Part shown: in pieces, positions 22,893 to 40,700 of the stretch
How the letters are laid out: the number at the start of each line of letters is the position of its first letter
Numbering within the stretch: the stretch's first letter is position 1
Origin: Desmodesmus armatus
Taxonomy: Eukaryota; Chlorophyta; Chlorophyceae; Sphaeropleales; Scenedesmaceae
Assembly: GCA_007449985.2 (NCBI GenBank)
Contig: VIIQ02000634.1
Location: 62,001-126,000, forward strand
DNA length: 64,000 nucleotides
Direction: 5' to 3'
Notes under the pieces: model-generated
What the model saw: the letters and a program-made list of their open reading frames with translations, nothing else
The model's database searches: none
Told to the model about the DNA's origin: nothing
Made by a program: the position numbers and the translations under genes

Positions 22893-24473
22893 AGTGCCTC
22901 CTAACAGTGCGCAGCATGTCAGCACTGCTCAGGCATGGTGGCTCAGTATAAAGTGACGCCCGCCGCGACGGGGTTGATCCAACAGGTGCCTGACTGCTGC
23001 AGGCTGGAATGGGAGTTTTGTGAAAGTTTGGGCGGTGATTGTGGCTGAGGGTTCGGCTGGGCATGAGTGTATGAGATTAGGACAGAGCTGCGGTTATGTA
23101 GGGCTTTGGTGGTTGGCAAGTCAAGTTGGCCGTATGGGCTAAGGATGGGTTGTGGTTGGTGGTCGGTGGAGGGGTTGGAGAGTCCTGCGGAGTGATATGC
23201 TGTGTATGATAAGCTCGCGGGAGTTGTGTTGCAAGTGGTCTTGTGATCAATCCATGTTTGCCTGACCATCGATTTCTAAATGTGGCGTGTGCGGCTGCAT
23301 ATGACACATCCTCACTGCTCCATTGGTCAGCCCCCTTGTGGTGACTTGTGGTGGCTGTCATGCTCATTTCACCCACCCCTCTTTTTATCCACGCCCATGG
23401 TCTGCCTGGCTGAACACATGACCACCACCCTGAACCCACAGAAACCTTGCATGGGCTTTGTCTGTTGGCTGGGCAGCACTCCAGCAGTGTCTGCCTGGCC
23501 GCAGCTTGACTGTGACAGTTGATCATTGCCTGGCAAGGCCTGTATATAAGGTGGGACCGCAGTGGCGGGATTGGTGATACGTGTCATGTGATGGCTGTTG
23601 GATGGATTGGAGAATGCATGCAACCCTTGCGCAGTACAACAGGTGGAGGGGGGGGGGCATGTTTTGTGGCTGCATGCCACGGCACCTTATTGTGCGCGCT
23701 GGCAGGTTGTGTGGGCGTTCAGTTGTGGACAACAATGGATGTAGCTGCTGTGTTGCAGGGACGGTGTCTGTCCCTGTGTGCCATAGTTGTTGGCAAGGTT
23801 GATTAGTGCCCAGCTGCCTCCGGCAAGGCTGGGTTAATCATAGAGAAATCACGGAGACATGTACACGACATGCAACACCAACACAAATTGGACTTGCTGC
23901 TGGCATGGGCTAGCCAGTTCCCCTGTGGCTAGCCAGTTGGTAAAGCAGTGACACGCCACCATAGTGGAGCTTGTGCAACACTGCCAAAGCAACCAGCTCC
24001 TCCTCCATACACCCCAGGTCAGGCGCAGCCATCAGGCGAGCTGTCACAGCAGGCACCACAGGCTGCAGTATTCGTCTGCACCACCGTGCCCGGCAGTGAT
24101 CAGCATTACTGATGGCAGCTGTACTTTGACACAGTACAATGCAGCTGCTGAGGGGTGGGTGTCACTATCAGCCTGACATTAAATTTGTGATATCCCCCGG
24201 CTTGCTTAGTGTGTTACCATGATCAGCTGCCCTGCAGCAGCAGGGCCTGATTGATCCAACCAGAGCAGACAAGGCAGGGCGCGCAAGCACTCCAACATGC
24301 TGCATGTGCGGCGCCAACTGCCTGCTGCAAAAGGCCCCTGCTGCAAATCACAGCTGGCGCATGGCAGCTGCTGCAACTGCTGCTGCAGCTGGTGCGGCAG
24401 GGGGCTCAGTGCTGCTGCTGCTGCAGCTGCAGTCGGTACCCGTGCCGTCCGTATCAACTGCTGCTGCTGCTGC
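22893..24473. other. Intergenic region between convergent FAR and uS17 genes
   Basis: It holds the two 3' flanks. Open frames are short and not conserved-looking; a G10 run lies near 23650. No gene is supported. Confidence 0.5.
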
Positions 24474-28206
<3,733 letters not shown>

Positions 28207-30164
28207 CTTGTCTGTTTTGCCGCAGACGCGGAGTAAGCTGGCGAACACGGCAGGCAAAAGAGGGCCTGCTGACAGCCGGACGCGCCCTTGCTAGGCAATG
28301 CGTTGAGCCCCAGTGCACTGAACCCCGGGGACGGGCTCTTAGTTCAGTATGACAGCTATCAGCTTTCAAAGAAACCGTTTTGTTGAATTGGCGCTTCTGA
28401 CCCCATGCGGTGTCACGAGGAGAGAGCGCACACACTTGATCAGAGGTCAACCACATTCATGACTGCATGTTGGCTGAGAGGGACTGATAGGGCAGGTATG
28501 AGCTGCTGATCAACCTACACGTCAGCATGACTGCACCCATGCGAGCTTCCGCTCCTGTCAGCCTTCCAGTTCACAATTTAGCTGGGCTACTGTCACCAAG
28601 AGGGATTGCCCGACCAGGGTGACTGGTGTTGCTTTCCTCTTGGATGTGCAGTGACTACCAGAATCCATCACATTCGCGCTGCACACCCCTTGGCACGTTC
28701 CTGAATTGGGCCAGCCTGGCAGGTGCATCCAAACTCATATTTAGCATGAGCAGCACTGCACGCAGCCAACCAACCCATCACCGAGGCAGCCACCGAACCA
28801 TATCAGCAAGTTACAAATGACTGTCATCTATCTGCAAAGGCGATGCTGCCAACACTGCTCCCCCCCCTCCCCCCCCCCCCCCCCCCGCCCCCCAAGTGTG
28901 ACACACTGCTGTCTGCAGCCCCAGTGCTCTCACCCCTCGACTGTATGTGTGTTGGGCTCCCAGAGCCCAGGGAGCTCCTGCCTGTTCAAATATTCCTTGT
29001 GTACAACGGCTGCACAGCAGCTACTCAACACAAGCTGCAGGGCGCAGGGACCATCATTGGACCAGGCTCCCACACCTGCCCTGCAACCAGCCACCCACAG
29101 CCCGATCAACCATCCAGCAAGCAGCACTGCAACGCCTGCTCAAAATTGCTGCCGTCAGTCAACGAACTGACGTGCAACTACTGACTACATACAAGCAGGG
29201 GCGCAACGCAGCGGGCAGCAGCACACAGCAAGGCAGCATCTCCATGCGGGGCCTAACAAAATGCCAATGCAACACAAAGGACCTGCGACACATGCAATGA
29301 GGCAACACCCGCACACAGAGAGCCATCACGACGCAAACAAAGGAGTGTTGGCAGCAGTGCGCCCAATCACGCTGCCGGCGCTGGCCCTTTTGAGTCATAC
29401 GAGAAGCATGTCCTCTCCAATACTGACCAGAATCAACAAGCTGGGCAGGGCTGCCGTACCCATAGGCTGGCTGGCTAGCTGGCCGGCCCAGCAGCTGTCC
29501 CAGCCCTTCAAGGACACCCCGCACTAGCAGCAGGTGCAGCACCCAATCATATGCAAGGGGTGGGAGCTGCCCTTGCCACGTACAGATCACAAACCTGCAA
29601 CTCTGTCAGCATGCACGGGTCATGCACATAGCACATGAAAAGAAAAGGAACCGCAGAGAGGCCGCAGCACAGCAAACCCTGTGCCCAACAACAACGCTGC
29701 GTACAAGCCTCACAGGGAGAGAGACCGCAGCAGCCTCCCTCCCTTTGGCTGTGGCTGCACCAAAGGCAGCCCAGCCCAGCACCAGAACCACCAGACACAC
29801 CTCACCACAACACGCAGTCATCACCAGCCATGACAAGCTGTGTACTTCTTCTGGAGGGGCGCTGCTGTTCTACTGTGCTCGCCCCGCCGCTGGCCTGGCC
29901 GACACACTGCAAGGCACTTGGGTCACGTCAAACTCCTCGGCTGACTCACCAACCGACGCATGCGTGCTGCAGAGGTGTGCATGTCGATCTCACACCAAAC
30001 AAACCACCACCTACGACACATGTACCATGGTCAAGGACACCACTTGCAGAGCGGTTGCTAAGGCTGGCCACCTAGCCACCCAGCAAAGAGGACACCAGCT
30101 CACAACCAGGACGCCACCAGGCTCAACCGTTGGCATTCCTGCCATCGCCACTGCTAGTGCTGCT
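28207..30164. other. Intergenic region between RPS11 and accA
   Basis: Both flanking genes are on the minus strand, so this holds the RPS11 promoter and the accA 3' flank. A C-rich tract with almost uninterrupted C runs lies at about 28860-28896. No coding feature is supported. Confidence 0.5.
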
Positions 30165-33100
30165 TCACACTGCTGCTTCCTGCTTTGCAGGTACTGCTGC
30201 TGACACGCTGCTTCTGCTGCTGCCAGATGCTGCTGCTGCTGCTGCTGCCTGCTTGCGCCTGCGGGCCTCCACCATGGTGACAGCCATCTCCATGATGCCG
30301 GTCCTGCAGGCAAAACGCAACAGCAGCAGCAGGGGGTGTGAGACACATGCCAGGAATATGAAGAAAAAAAAACAATTTATTCTTGACCAATGTCACTGCA
30401 AGAAGAGGCGACACTGTTGGCGAATGCATCGAACTGAGTAATGGCGTGTGTGGGATGCATGCAGCAGAATGATATCTTGTGCGTGATTCTGACCCGTTGT
30501 TGTGCTCTCCAGCCCCTGCCAACCGACACGTCACCTTCATCCCAGCGGGGCCCCCCTCCCCCCACCCACTGTCAGCACTCCTGCAGAGAACACACCCTTA
30601 TCCCCCCTCATCAACCCCTGCTTCACCCAGGCCCCCTTGTCACCTGCCCAGGCCGGGGGGCTGCACTGGCTTGTTGGTCCACAGGCCCTTGCCCTCCATG
30701 GCCTTGTCCCAGGCCTCATCCGCGTCCACGGTGGCCTCAATGTGGGACGCCTCAGCCTCAGACACAGCCCAGGTGCCAGCGGGCGTCTGCACGCCGGACG
30801 CAGAGCCGCGCGACTGGCGCGTGTTGCGCCAGTCGGCGCCGCGCACCACCCACTCCTCAAACTGACCCAGCTTGCGGAACTTGGCATACCTGCAGAGTGA
30901 AGCATGGCGGCGAGGCACTGTGGGCACGTGTATTTCACAAGGATGCTGTGTACATGCTGCTGCAGGGTCGTCCTGACCCAGCCTGTATTGATACTAGCAC
31001 CATGCAACGGGATATGCGAAGGCTCAATGACCCCGCCTTGCCCCTCAAGATCCACTTCACAATCACCCGTCAAAGCCTAGCCGAGCCACTCCCCAATCAG
31101 TCACCAAGCAAGAGGGAGGCCTGTTGCGGGGGAGCAGCAGCCCTGTCGATCAAGCAGGCTTACCTGTCCAGCTGGATCTCCCGCTCGCTCATCTTCTCAT
31201 AGTGGTCAAAGGTGTCCATGATGGCAGACTTGATGGCGGGGAAGGCAGCAACAGGGTCACTGCAGCAGCAACAGGACGGCGCGGCACAGCCAAGCAAAGT
31301 TGCTTTTTGAGTCCCCGAAGGAGCTTGCCAAACCTCTAGGACACCAGCTGTGATCACATAGGCAACCTTGCGTCATGGTCAGCCGACCGTGACTGTAGCG
31401 CAGGGATGAGGTGTAGTGTGCGACCACTGGTCACACAAGACGTCTATGATGCTCTGACGCTGACATGCACGTCCAGGTGTGGCCGGACGTGTGCAGGGCC
31501 TTCCTCCATCCAACCTTGCTGCCCTTTTACCTGTGAGCTCCTCCCAGTGGCTCAGGGATGATCTCATCCATGACCTCCAGCTTTATGAGCTCAGGGGCAG
31601 TGATGCGCAGAGCCTCAGTGGCCTGGCAGACAGGTATGGGGAGCAGCAGCAGCACAACAGGTCAGCACACGGCAATAGGTCAGCATGACACAGTTTAGAG
31701 AGCTCAGCGGGTGGTGGTGCACGGGCCGTTGGTGGCACGCAGACAGCACACACCGGAACAACATGACGCATCACAAGGCAGTATGGCTAGTCCCTGGTGC
31801 TTCTTCCATAGCTGACGTCATGAAATTATGGACGAACGCCAGTGTCATGGACTATGCGCCCTGCAGCTGCTAGTCTGCCCACCACTTGCGACTGATAGAC
31901 CTACCCAGCTGGCATGCCTGGCCCAAGACCATCCCACCGTACCGCATCCTACGCCAGCCCACCCCAACAGCTGCACATGGTGCCACCCACCAAACACTGT
32001 GCCTACCGCACCCCGCCCCATCCAACGCTACCCCACCCTGCCCCACCCCCTCCACTCCCGGTGAGCCAAGCCACCCCACTTGCTGCACCCCACACACACC
32101 CTCCACCCCCCCCACACACACAGCTCCACCAACTGCACCCACCTGTGCGCTGGCTGCACGGCTCTTCCACAGGATGGCTGCACACGCCTCTGGTGAGGCG
32201 ACATAGTAGACAGAGTTCTCCATGATGAGGTTCTTGTTGGCACAGCCAATGGCCAGCGCACCACCGGAGCCGCCCTCACCAATGACCACGCTGATCACTG
32301 GAACCCGCAGGCCAAACATCTCACGAAGGTTGTATGCAATGGCCTCACCCTGTTCACATGCAGGGAGACACGCGCACGCAAAATCATGGTTTCGCCCTCA
32401 AGCATCTCAAGGTTGGTGTGGATGAAGGTGTACAGTGCATGCAGCAGCTAGTTGGTTGTGGGCCGTGACAAGAACTCAGCTTCCGCCCTGATTGAGCTGT
32501 TGCCCACATCATGGAACAAACAAACCATTGGCAGGCAGCTTTGCCGTGCCATTCACACCATGCCACGCCAGAAGCAGAACAAAGACACATGATGAATGCC
32601 CACAGCCCGTTCAGTGCTGCATGCCGCTCAAGGCTGCACTGACTGTGCTAGTGCACTCCCGCGAGCCTGCGCCTGGCTGCCCACAGCCCCGCTATTCTGT
32701 GTTGCGCACCTGCCCCAGCTCCTCTGCTGTCCTGCCTGCATATGCTCCTGGTGTGTCCACAAAGGTCACGATGGGCAGGCCAAACTTGTTGGCGTGGCGC
32801 ATGAAGCGCATGGCCTTGCGGTAGCCGTTGGGCTGGGGCATGCCGAAGTTGCGGCGGATGTTCTCCTGCGGAACAGATGCATTGCAAGACCCAACCAACA
32901 GCAGCAGCACAACCTTGAAACAACTGCTGCAACTTGTAAATCATCACCTATTGAAGCTGCTGTTCACATGGATGTTGGAACATCAGCGCATGGGGTTGTC
33001 TGCTGGCGTCAGCATCTTCTGCAGCTGACAATGCAGTACATATTGCAAGCTGTTTGCCACAACATGCCGCCCCTACCTTGGTGTTCCTGCCCTTCTGGTG

Positions 33101-34387
33101 TCCAATGAACATGAAAGACTTGCCGTCCATGCTGCCAATGCCGCAAACAATGGCTGGGTCATCCAGACCAGCACGGTCGCCATGCAGCTCCACAAACTTG
33201 TCTGCAGGGGGATACGAACAGGCAAAACATGTCGTGCAGGTCGGCATTGTGCCAGCATTGTATGCTTCTCGCTGCCCAAACCCCGGGGCTGGCACAGCAT
33301 GGCGCAAGGAAACCACGAGCTCCACCCAATGTCTCCAGCTTGCCGCATGGCATCTCCCCAACGCCCTCTTCAGGCCCTGCGAGCTGGCCAGACAGCCTAG
33401 CTGCTGCTGCCAGTGCACACGCAACCACTGAGCTGGCCTGGCAGCGCTGACATACGTGCGTCCCAGCTGCGATGCTGCAGCTGCCTTGCCTCCCTGTGCA
33501 ATAGTTGTGGCGGTTATGCTGCCGCAAGGCATGCTGTGCTTTGCCGCATCCTGTACTGTGACTACACCATGCTGCGCTGCGCTGTGCTGACCTGTGATGT
33601 TGAGGATGATGTCCAGGCAGGTGGGCCTGTTGGGGTGGCGGGCCACCTGCAGGCGCTGCGTGGGGGTCAGCCGGCTGTAGGTTTCCTTGCGCAGCTGCAG
33701 GAAACAGCAAACACAGCAGTGATTGTGCTGGTGAACGTTCCGAGTTCAGCAAGTCTGATGTATCACACAGCATGCTCGTTGCACATCAGGCGGGACTGCA
33801 AGGGCCACCCTGGGCTGGTGGTTGCTTTGGCTGGGGAATGGGTCACCCAGCAGGTGCAGCTGCCTGTACTGCAGTGCAATCGTGTTTGCAAACTGACATC
33901 ACTTCGGGTTGCAGGCTCAGCATGGGCATGATTGGGCCAGTGACAGAGCCTTCCGCCAGCATGCCCGGCAGCAGTACCTGCTGTGCCCTCGTCTCCAGCT
34001 CAGCAATCTGGGTGCTGACGTCGACGCCATTCTCCTCTGCAACCTTGCGGACCTGTGGGTCATACACAGGGCACGCTTGAAACGCCTGCAGCAGCCAACG
34101 CTTGCAGGATTGCAGCAAGCGATACTGCATATAACGCCCACCTCCTTGATACGCTTATCCAGCTCCAGCAGCGGCTTCTCAAAGTCTAGAGTTGTAATGT
34201 TCTGAGCCCTGTCCGTGGCTGGCCCGAAGCGGGACAAAATGGTCTCCAGCCACTCTCTGCCCACGACACGAGCCTCCTGTGCGGCACCCTTTGCCGAAAA
34301 GACCGATTGCACCCGAACGTTACGGCTGCTGGTGCATGGTGTGGGGCATCTGGTGCCTGCACGCTGCCCAAGGCCGCTGGCAAGCAT
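30165..34387 (-). CDS. accA: Acetyl-CoA carboxylase carboxyltransferase subunit alpha, plastid
   Basis: Alpha subunit of the heteromeric (bacterial-type) acetyl-CoA carboxylase that makes malonyl-CoA for plastid fatty-acid synthesis; its beta partner is usually plastid-encoded. The start is the ATG at 34387, followed by a Ser/Arg/Ala-rich N-terminus typical of a transit peptide. Then come [130 protein letters not shown] (oxyanion glycine loop) and [20 protein letters not shown] in order. Phases agree across the exons I could join. After LGGAH the protein continues for well over 100 residues with an Ala/Lys-rich end (EARRRKQ, then an Ala run), longer than bacterial AccA. Plant AccA proteins also have C-terminal extensions. 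Plastid import is inferred. Confidence 0.93.
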
Positions 34388-34750
34388 GATTGTCTTGTAA
34401 GCAAGTCTCAATCCTGATGATCAGAACGGCGAGGCTGCTCAAAAATCACAACTTCCGAGCTGACTTCACAGGCAATTGCTGATTGCCAATGCAGTCGGAG
34501 TGCACCATTCAGGGTTGAGGTTCAGTGAAACTTGAGAAAGGAACGGTGAAGCGAAGCGTTCCGCAACCCAATGTACTTGTAAAACAGAACAGACGTTGAA
34601 GGCCGCAACAGTAAGGCCGGTTTGCAGAGACAGATAACAAGGGCAGATCACTCAGGACTTGTCTTGTCAAGCAACGGCCCTGCTTTTTGTAACACACTTT
34701 ACATCTTCACAAGCAAGCAGGGTTGTCACATCAGGGGCTGGGGCGCCCGC
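34388..34750. promoter_or_regulatory. Divergent promoter region accA / SF3B2
   Basis: These 363 bp separate the start codons of accA (-) and SF3B2 (+), so both promoters and 5' UTRs must lie here. No clear TATA box was found on either strand. Confidence 0.5.
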
Positions 34751-37700
34751 ATGGCGGTTGAGGCCGGGGAGGGGGCAGCAGCAGCACAGCAGAACGGACA
34801 TGCGGAGCAGCAGGCACCAGCAGCTGATGCCAACCATGTAAAGAAGAGCAAAGCTGATAAAAAGAAGGAGAAGCGCCAGAAGTACAAACAGAACAAGCAG
34901 CAGCGAAGGTGAGGGGCTACATGCCATGGCATGGTCGGGGCGTGGCTGAGAACTCGCTCGCATCGCTGACAGCATGCCTTTGCTGCTTTCCGCCTTCACG
35001 AACTGCAGGCAGGAGGTTCAACGCACTGCAGATGAGCCAGCAGCAGCAGCGCCACAGGTAAGCAGCAGCCCCACAGACTGCTTCCAGCGCACATGACCTC
35101 CTGTTGATGCAACACGCAGCAGCCAGCGTTCCGCCTGCTCTGGACGGCCCAACAGCTTGTTACACTGCTGCCCAGAGCTCTCAGTGGTACTTTTCCAGCA
35201 TCAGCAGGGGCTGTATAGCCTTAGCTTGCACCGCTGGCCCACGCATGTGCTCAGGCCGGGCAGGCAAGGTGCCTCGGTCTTGCCACCCCCCCTGGAGAGT
35301 CACACACTCGCACATGCAGCCCTCAAGCCAGCTAGCTCTTGCTCATGGCAGCTGCGCTCCTGCTTCCAGTTGGCACTCACACACCACATGTCGGTTTGCA
35401 CCCACGCACCGCAATTATCTGCTCCCCCCCCCCCCCCCGCCCCCGCCTCCCTCGTCATCTCCCCCTCCCCGCCCCGCCCTGCCTGTCATGTTGTTGCCCC
35501 TCAGGCCGAGCCTGATGTGGTGGTTGAGTACGTTGCAGCCCCAGCTCCCGACATCGAGGAGCTGATCCAGGCAGCCCCCAGCAGCAGCGCACGCGAGGCA
35601 GCAGCAGCAGATGGTGCTGCAGACGCTGCTATGGAGGAGGATGAGGGGGGCTATGGGGGCCTGGGCCTGGGGGCCACAGCGGGGCTGGGCTCCACAGCAG
35701 GCCTGGGTTCAGGGGAGGGGCCCTGGGCCTAGGGTTCAGGAAAGCAGATGAACCGCCACCTGTGGACCCTGAGGTGAGCCGGGGGGAAGGCAGAGGGAAG
35801 GAGGGTGAGTGTGAGTATGTGTGCGTGTAGACGCAGGGAGTGCAACCAGCCAATGCAACCATCCAAGGATGTGACGTGTTTTTTTGGGGGGGGGGGGCTG
35901 TGCGTGTTGCTTGGGATGTAGCGGGGGTGGGATGAGGAGGGAGGGAGGGAGGGAGGGAAGGAGGGTGTGGTGGCAAGATAAGCTGGGAGGGTGGGTGGGG
36001 GTGCAGAGGGGAGAAGGACAGGGAGGGGGTGTGGGGAGAGCAGGCACGGAGGGGCAGAGGGGGGGGATGGAGCAGAAGATGATGGATAGGGAAGTGAGTG
36101 AGTGGGTGGGAGAGGGGGGGTCAGTGCTAAGGGTGCATGGGGAGGGTGCTTGCGCAGGGGGCAGGGTGTCAATGGGGAGGGCAAGCCAGGCAGATGGGGG
36201 GTGTTCCAGGACAGCAGACGGTTGTGGGAAGGGTGGTTCACCCGTGTTGTGGTGCGCTGTGGTTTGCTGTGCTGCGGAGTGCTGTGTGTAACATCCTGCT
36301 GTTCTGCTGTGCTGTGCTGTGCTGTGCCCCCTGTGTTTTGCGTGCAGGCTGTGATGGAGCAGTTCAAGCGTGTGCTTGAGCGCTTCATGCCTGCAGAGCC
36401 CGGCAGTGAGGAGGGGGACGCTGCAGATGCAGCAGACGGGGACGCAGCAGCACGCGGCACGGGGGAGGCAGCAGCAGCGGGGGACGCTTCAGACGCAGAC
36501 AGCGATGAAGATGGTGAGTGCAGGAGAGGGGGTGGGGCGTCGTTGACATTGGCGTTGCAGCTGCACAGTTGGCAAAAGGCGTCATGATTGCACAGGGAGT
36601 GTGAACAGGGGGGTGAGAAGCAAGGACAGCTGCTTACGCGCATGTTGTCCTGCGTGATGTGTTTCGTCATTGGCTGGTGTATCAGCATTCAGGAGTGCGT
36701 GTGTGTTGCCAGCCAGCCAACATGCACAATAGTGAGCTCCCTGCTTTTTTTGTCCCCCCCCCTTCCCCCCCAGGCGGCAACGAGGGTGCTGAGAAGCTGA
36801 GCAAAAAGCAGCGGAAGCTCCTCAACAGGCTCAAAATCGCTGAGCTGAAGCAGCAGTGCTTGCGGCCTGACGTTGTGGAGGTGTGGGACGTCACGGCGCA
36901 GGACCCGCAGACACTCGTCACCATCAAGGTGCGGGGCGGACGAGGGCGGGGGGTCATGGTGGTGGGAGGGGGGAGAGAGTGCCGGTGATGGATGCAGTTG
37001 CAGTTGGTAGGGAGGGGCGGGCAGGGCCAACAGGGTTCAGCAGGCAAACGTGTCAGAGCTTCCGGCAAGGAGGATGATACTGCCTTTGTTGAGCGGAACA
37101 CAACCCGTGTCTGCAGCAGGTGCTGCACATTATGGCCCCTGTGTGCTGCTCATCCTGTTGGATGTCAAAGACCCTGACCTCTTTCAAAGCAGTGTGTGGT
37201 CTCCCCACCCACCCTCCCTGCTTCCCTTGCTCGCGTCCTCAGGCGCTGCGCAACACTGTTCCTGTGCCGCGCCACTGGAGTCAGAAGCGCAAGTACCTGC
37301 AGGGCAAGCGCGGCATTGAGAAGCCACCATTCAAGCTGCCAGACTTCATCGAGGCGACAGGTGGGGGCCCTGGCAGGGGGGGGGGGCTTCATATGTTGTG
37401 ATGCTGTTCATCATTGTTTGTGCAGCCTCAGGTCAACGTCTGTCTAGACCCCAAGGAGCCGCTTTGCAACGAGCGAGAATGTCGCCCAGGTTGTCATGGC
37501 ACCGCTGGGTGTTGGTTGATTTTGAGAGAAGGGCCCAAACTTGGGACGGTGGTTTGCCATGCAATGTGTGTGTATCGACTTGGATGGTATGGTGCTTGTG
37601 ACGTCAAAGCCTGACGACCTACCGTGCAAAGAAGGAGTATGGTCATCCATCACGGCATTGGTTGTGTTTGCCTGCCTGCCTTCCTGCCTGCCTGCCTGCC

Positions 37701-40700
37701 TGTGTGTGTGCGCAGGCATCACTGAGATGCGCAATGCCTACCAGGAGAAGGAGGAGGCTAAGAAGCTCAAGCAGAAGCAGCGGGACCGCATGTCGGCAAA
37801 GACGGGCAAGATGGACATCGCCTACGAGGTGAGGCGCAGGGCGCACACAGACGGGCAAGGAGGGGACTGGGTTGTTGCGCGTGTATGGCTGGGGCGTGTG
37901 GGCTGCTGGTCAATGCTTTTCATGTCGGGCAAACGAGCAAGATGGACACCCGATGACCCCGCTGCCTCACCATGCGAACCCTCTACAGGTGTTGTATGAG
38001 GTGTTGTTTGAGCACTACCGCAAGCCAAGATGCACTGGTTTGGTCCTGCACCATCTGCCCTGCTTTCCATCATCCACCTCCAACCGCCCCCCCCCCTGCC
38101 CCACCACATAAAGCTTCCGCTGTGCTATACGATGCTTACCGTACTTGCCGTAGTGCTGCTTACCATACTGCTTGCTTACCGTCATGCATTCCCAACCCCA
38201 CCCCCCTGCCCCACCACACGATTGTTCCGCAGGTGCTGTACGATGCGTTCTTCAAGCACCAGCGCAAGCCCAAGATGACAGGCCTGGGTGAGCTGTACTA
38301 TGAGGGCAAGGAGTACGAGGCACAGCTGGAGCACCTCAAGGCGGGGGTGCTCAGCGACGAGCTGCGGGAGGCACTGGGCATGGGGGACAACAGCCCACCT
38401 CCCTGGCTGGTTAACATGCAGGTGCGCGTGCGAGGGAGTGCTGTGCTGGCTGAGGGGGGGGGGGGAGCATGTGTTTGGGAGCTGATGATCCCGTGTTGTA
38501 ACGTTCAGACAAGTTTGTTGTGCAGATGCGATATGGATTTAGTAGCAATCAGTGCAGTGTGTGCTGTGCTGGCAGCAGCAGGGCGGCGTGCAGTCAAGCT
38601 TGGGGCAGCATGCATTCAAGTTAGGATGCTCATCCTGATCTGTTGACAATCATCTTACCTTGCAGGATGCTCATCCTGATCTGTTGACAATCATCTTACC
38701 TTGCAGCATGCAGCTCCCAGTGGCTGACGGCCTGTTGTGCTGTGCTGTGCTTCATCTATTGTTGTGTGCTTGCAGCGCTACGGCCCTCCCCCCTCCTACC
38801 CCAACCTCAAGGTGCCTGGCCTCAACGCACCCATCCCACCAGGCGCACAGTTTGGCTACCAGGTGAGTGGGTGGTGGCAGGAGGACAGACAGTAAGAAAC
38901 TGGTTTCAAAGTACATTCGCTTTGTGAAAGCATGCAGGTGGAAGGTGTTGATCTTTTGCATAGGGTTGGCACCCTCCAGGTGGCACATGTGGTGGTGGGT
39001 TGTGGTCTTGGCATTCCCGTCTTGCAACAGGCCGTGGAGTGCGGCAGCTAGGCGTAATGCATACCTGTGTCGACGCGGACCTGTCTGACTACTCCACATG
39101 CACACTGACTGGTCGGCTGTGTTTCTGGTGCTGTTGCTGCTGTTGCCTGCAGCCTGGCGGCTGGGGTAAGCCCCCCGTGGATGCACAGGGCAACCCGCTG
39201 TATGGCGATGTGTTTGGCCTGGCACACGACGATGAGGACAGCGATGCAGGTGGGTGCTGTGATTGGGACTGAAGGGCGGTTGCAACCAGTAAGCATTTTC
39301 AGGTGAAGGAGATTATGGTTGCAGGTTGTGCGTAGCAGAGGGCTTGCAGCCAGCACCTCCTGGCAACAGGCATGAGCATGGGAAGGAGTGAGCATTTCAA
39401 CAAAATGTAGAGTATTTGAAGTATGTTGTGTGTATGCTGTGCACCCACCAACCAGCTGCCAGTAGCCTTGAGCTGCCTGTGTGGTATGTGGCCCTGTGAA
39501 AAGAACCAGCACCTGTTGGTGTTGGTGCTTTCTACACGCCCGCTGAAGTACTGTTGTGCTGCGCTGTGCCTTGTGCTGCGCCTTTGTGTTGTTCAGAGGT
39601 GGACAAGGTGTCCCAGTGGGGTGTGGTTGAGGAGCTGGAGGAGAGTGAAGAGGAGGAGAGCGAAGAGGAAGAGGAGGAGGAGGAGCCAGGTGGGGGAGGG
39701 ATGAGCTGCCGTGCGGGATCTGAAAGTGTGCCAGGCAGACATGACAATGGTGCTTGAGTGTGCGTGTCTGCACAGCAGTTATCGGCCAACAACCTTATAT
39801 TGTGGTACACTGTTGCTTGTGCGCAACACTTCATGACGTGCCGATAGCATCGCCGCCTGATGATGCAAATGTACCAGCCTGTGTTGCACAGCTCTTTCAA
39901 TCCCTCCCACAAGCCATACACATGTGGCTACACAAACTCACATACCTGTGACAACAACGTCCCTGTCACTATATTTGTTCACGAGAGGCCTGTGTCAGTC
40001 CTGTGGTGCATGCAGCCGTCCGTTGACACCTCGCCTGTTGCTGTCCTGCAGGTCTGCCTGACGAGGCTGACATCATGGCCGGCATTGCCACGGACGCCAC
40101 GGGCATCAGCAGCCTGCAGAGCGGCCTGGAGACGCCGGACGTGGCCCTCAACCTGCGCAAACAAGGCGACAGCATAGTGAGTGGCGTGGGTGGTGCTGGT
40201 GCTGCGGCAGCGCAGTTTCAAGGCGTGTACATGTCACAGCTATGCATCTTGCTGTGCAGGAAGCGCATGCAGAAAAGCAAGTGTCATGTCAACCGTACGA
40301 GGCTGCACTTCAACTTTTGGCATAATATTTTCCAATGCAGTTTCAAAAATTTCAACAGGATTTTTTTCTCTTGTTTCACCAATATATCAATGTATTATAA
40401 TATGAGAGTGCATGCATCTGCCACTGGCATCCTGTCGCTTGGCTATGTTGCACAGCAGGCTCACTTTCAACAGCCTCTTGGTGGTCAGAGATCGTCCTTG
40501 TTGGGGGGTCGCAACCCAGGCCAGTGCAGCTGACTGACTGTCGGTGCTGTTGCTGCTGTTGTCGTTGTTTCTCTGCTTGCGTCCTTCCAGGCTGGCACTG
40601 AGAGTGCTCAGGCGCCCCAGCTGTACACTGTGCTGGAGCAGCGCAAGGCCAGCGTGGGTGCAGGGCTGATGGGCACAGACCACGTCTACGTCATGCCAGG

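Noticed and set aside
28860..28896. C-tract as a functional element
   Set aside because: Simple homopolymer-like sequence; nothing beyond composition supports a role.
34388..34411. Longer accA start at 34411
   Set aside because: The codon there is TTG; the first ATG in frame is at 34387 and gives a normal transit-peptide start.
35729..36688. 319-codon minus-strand open frame, Pro/Ser/His-rich
   Set aside because: It is antisense to the G-rich SF3B2 introns; purely low-complexity translation.
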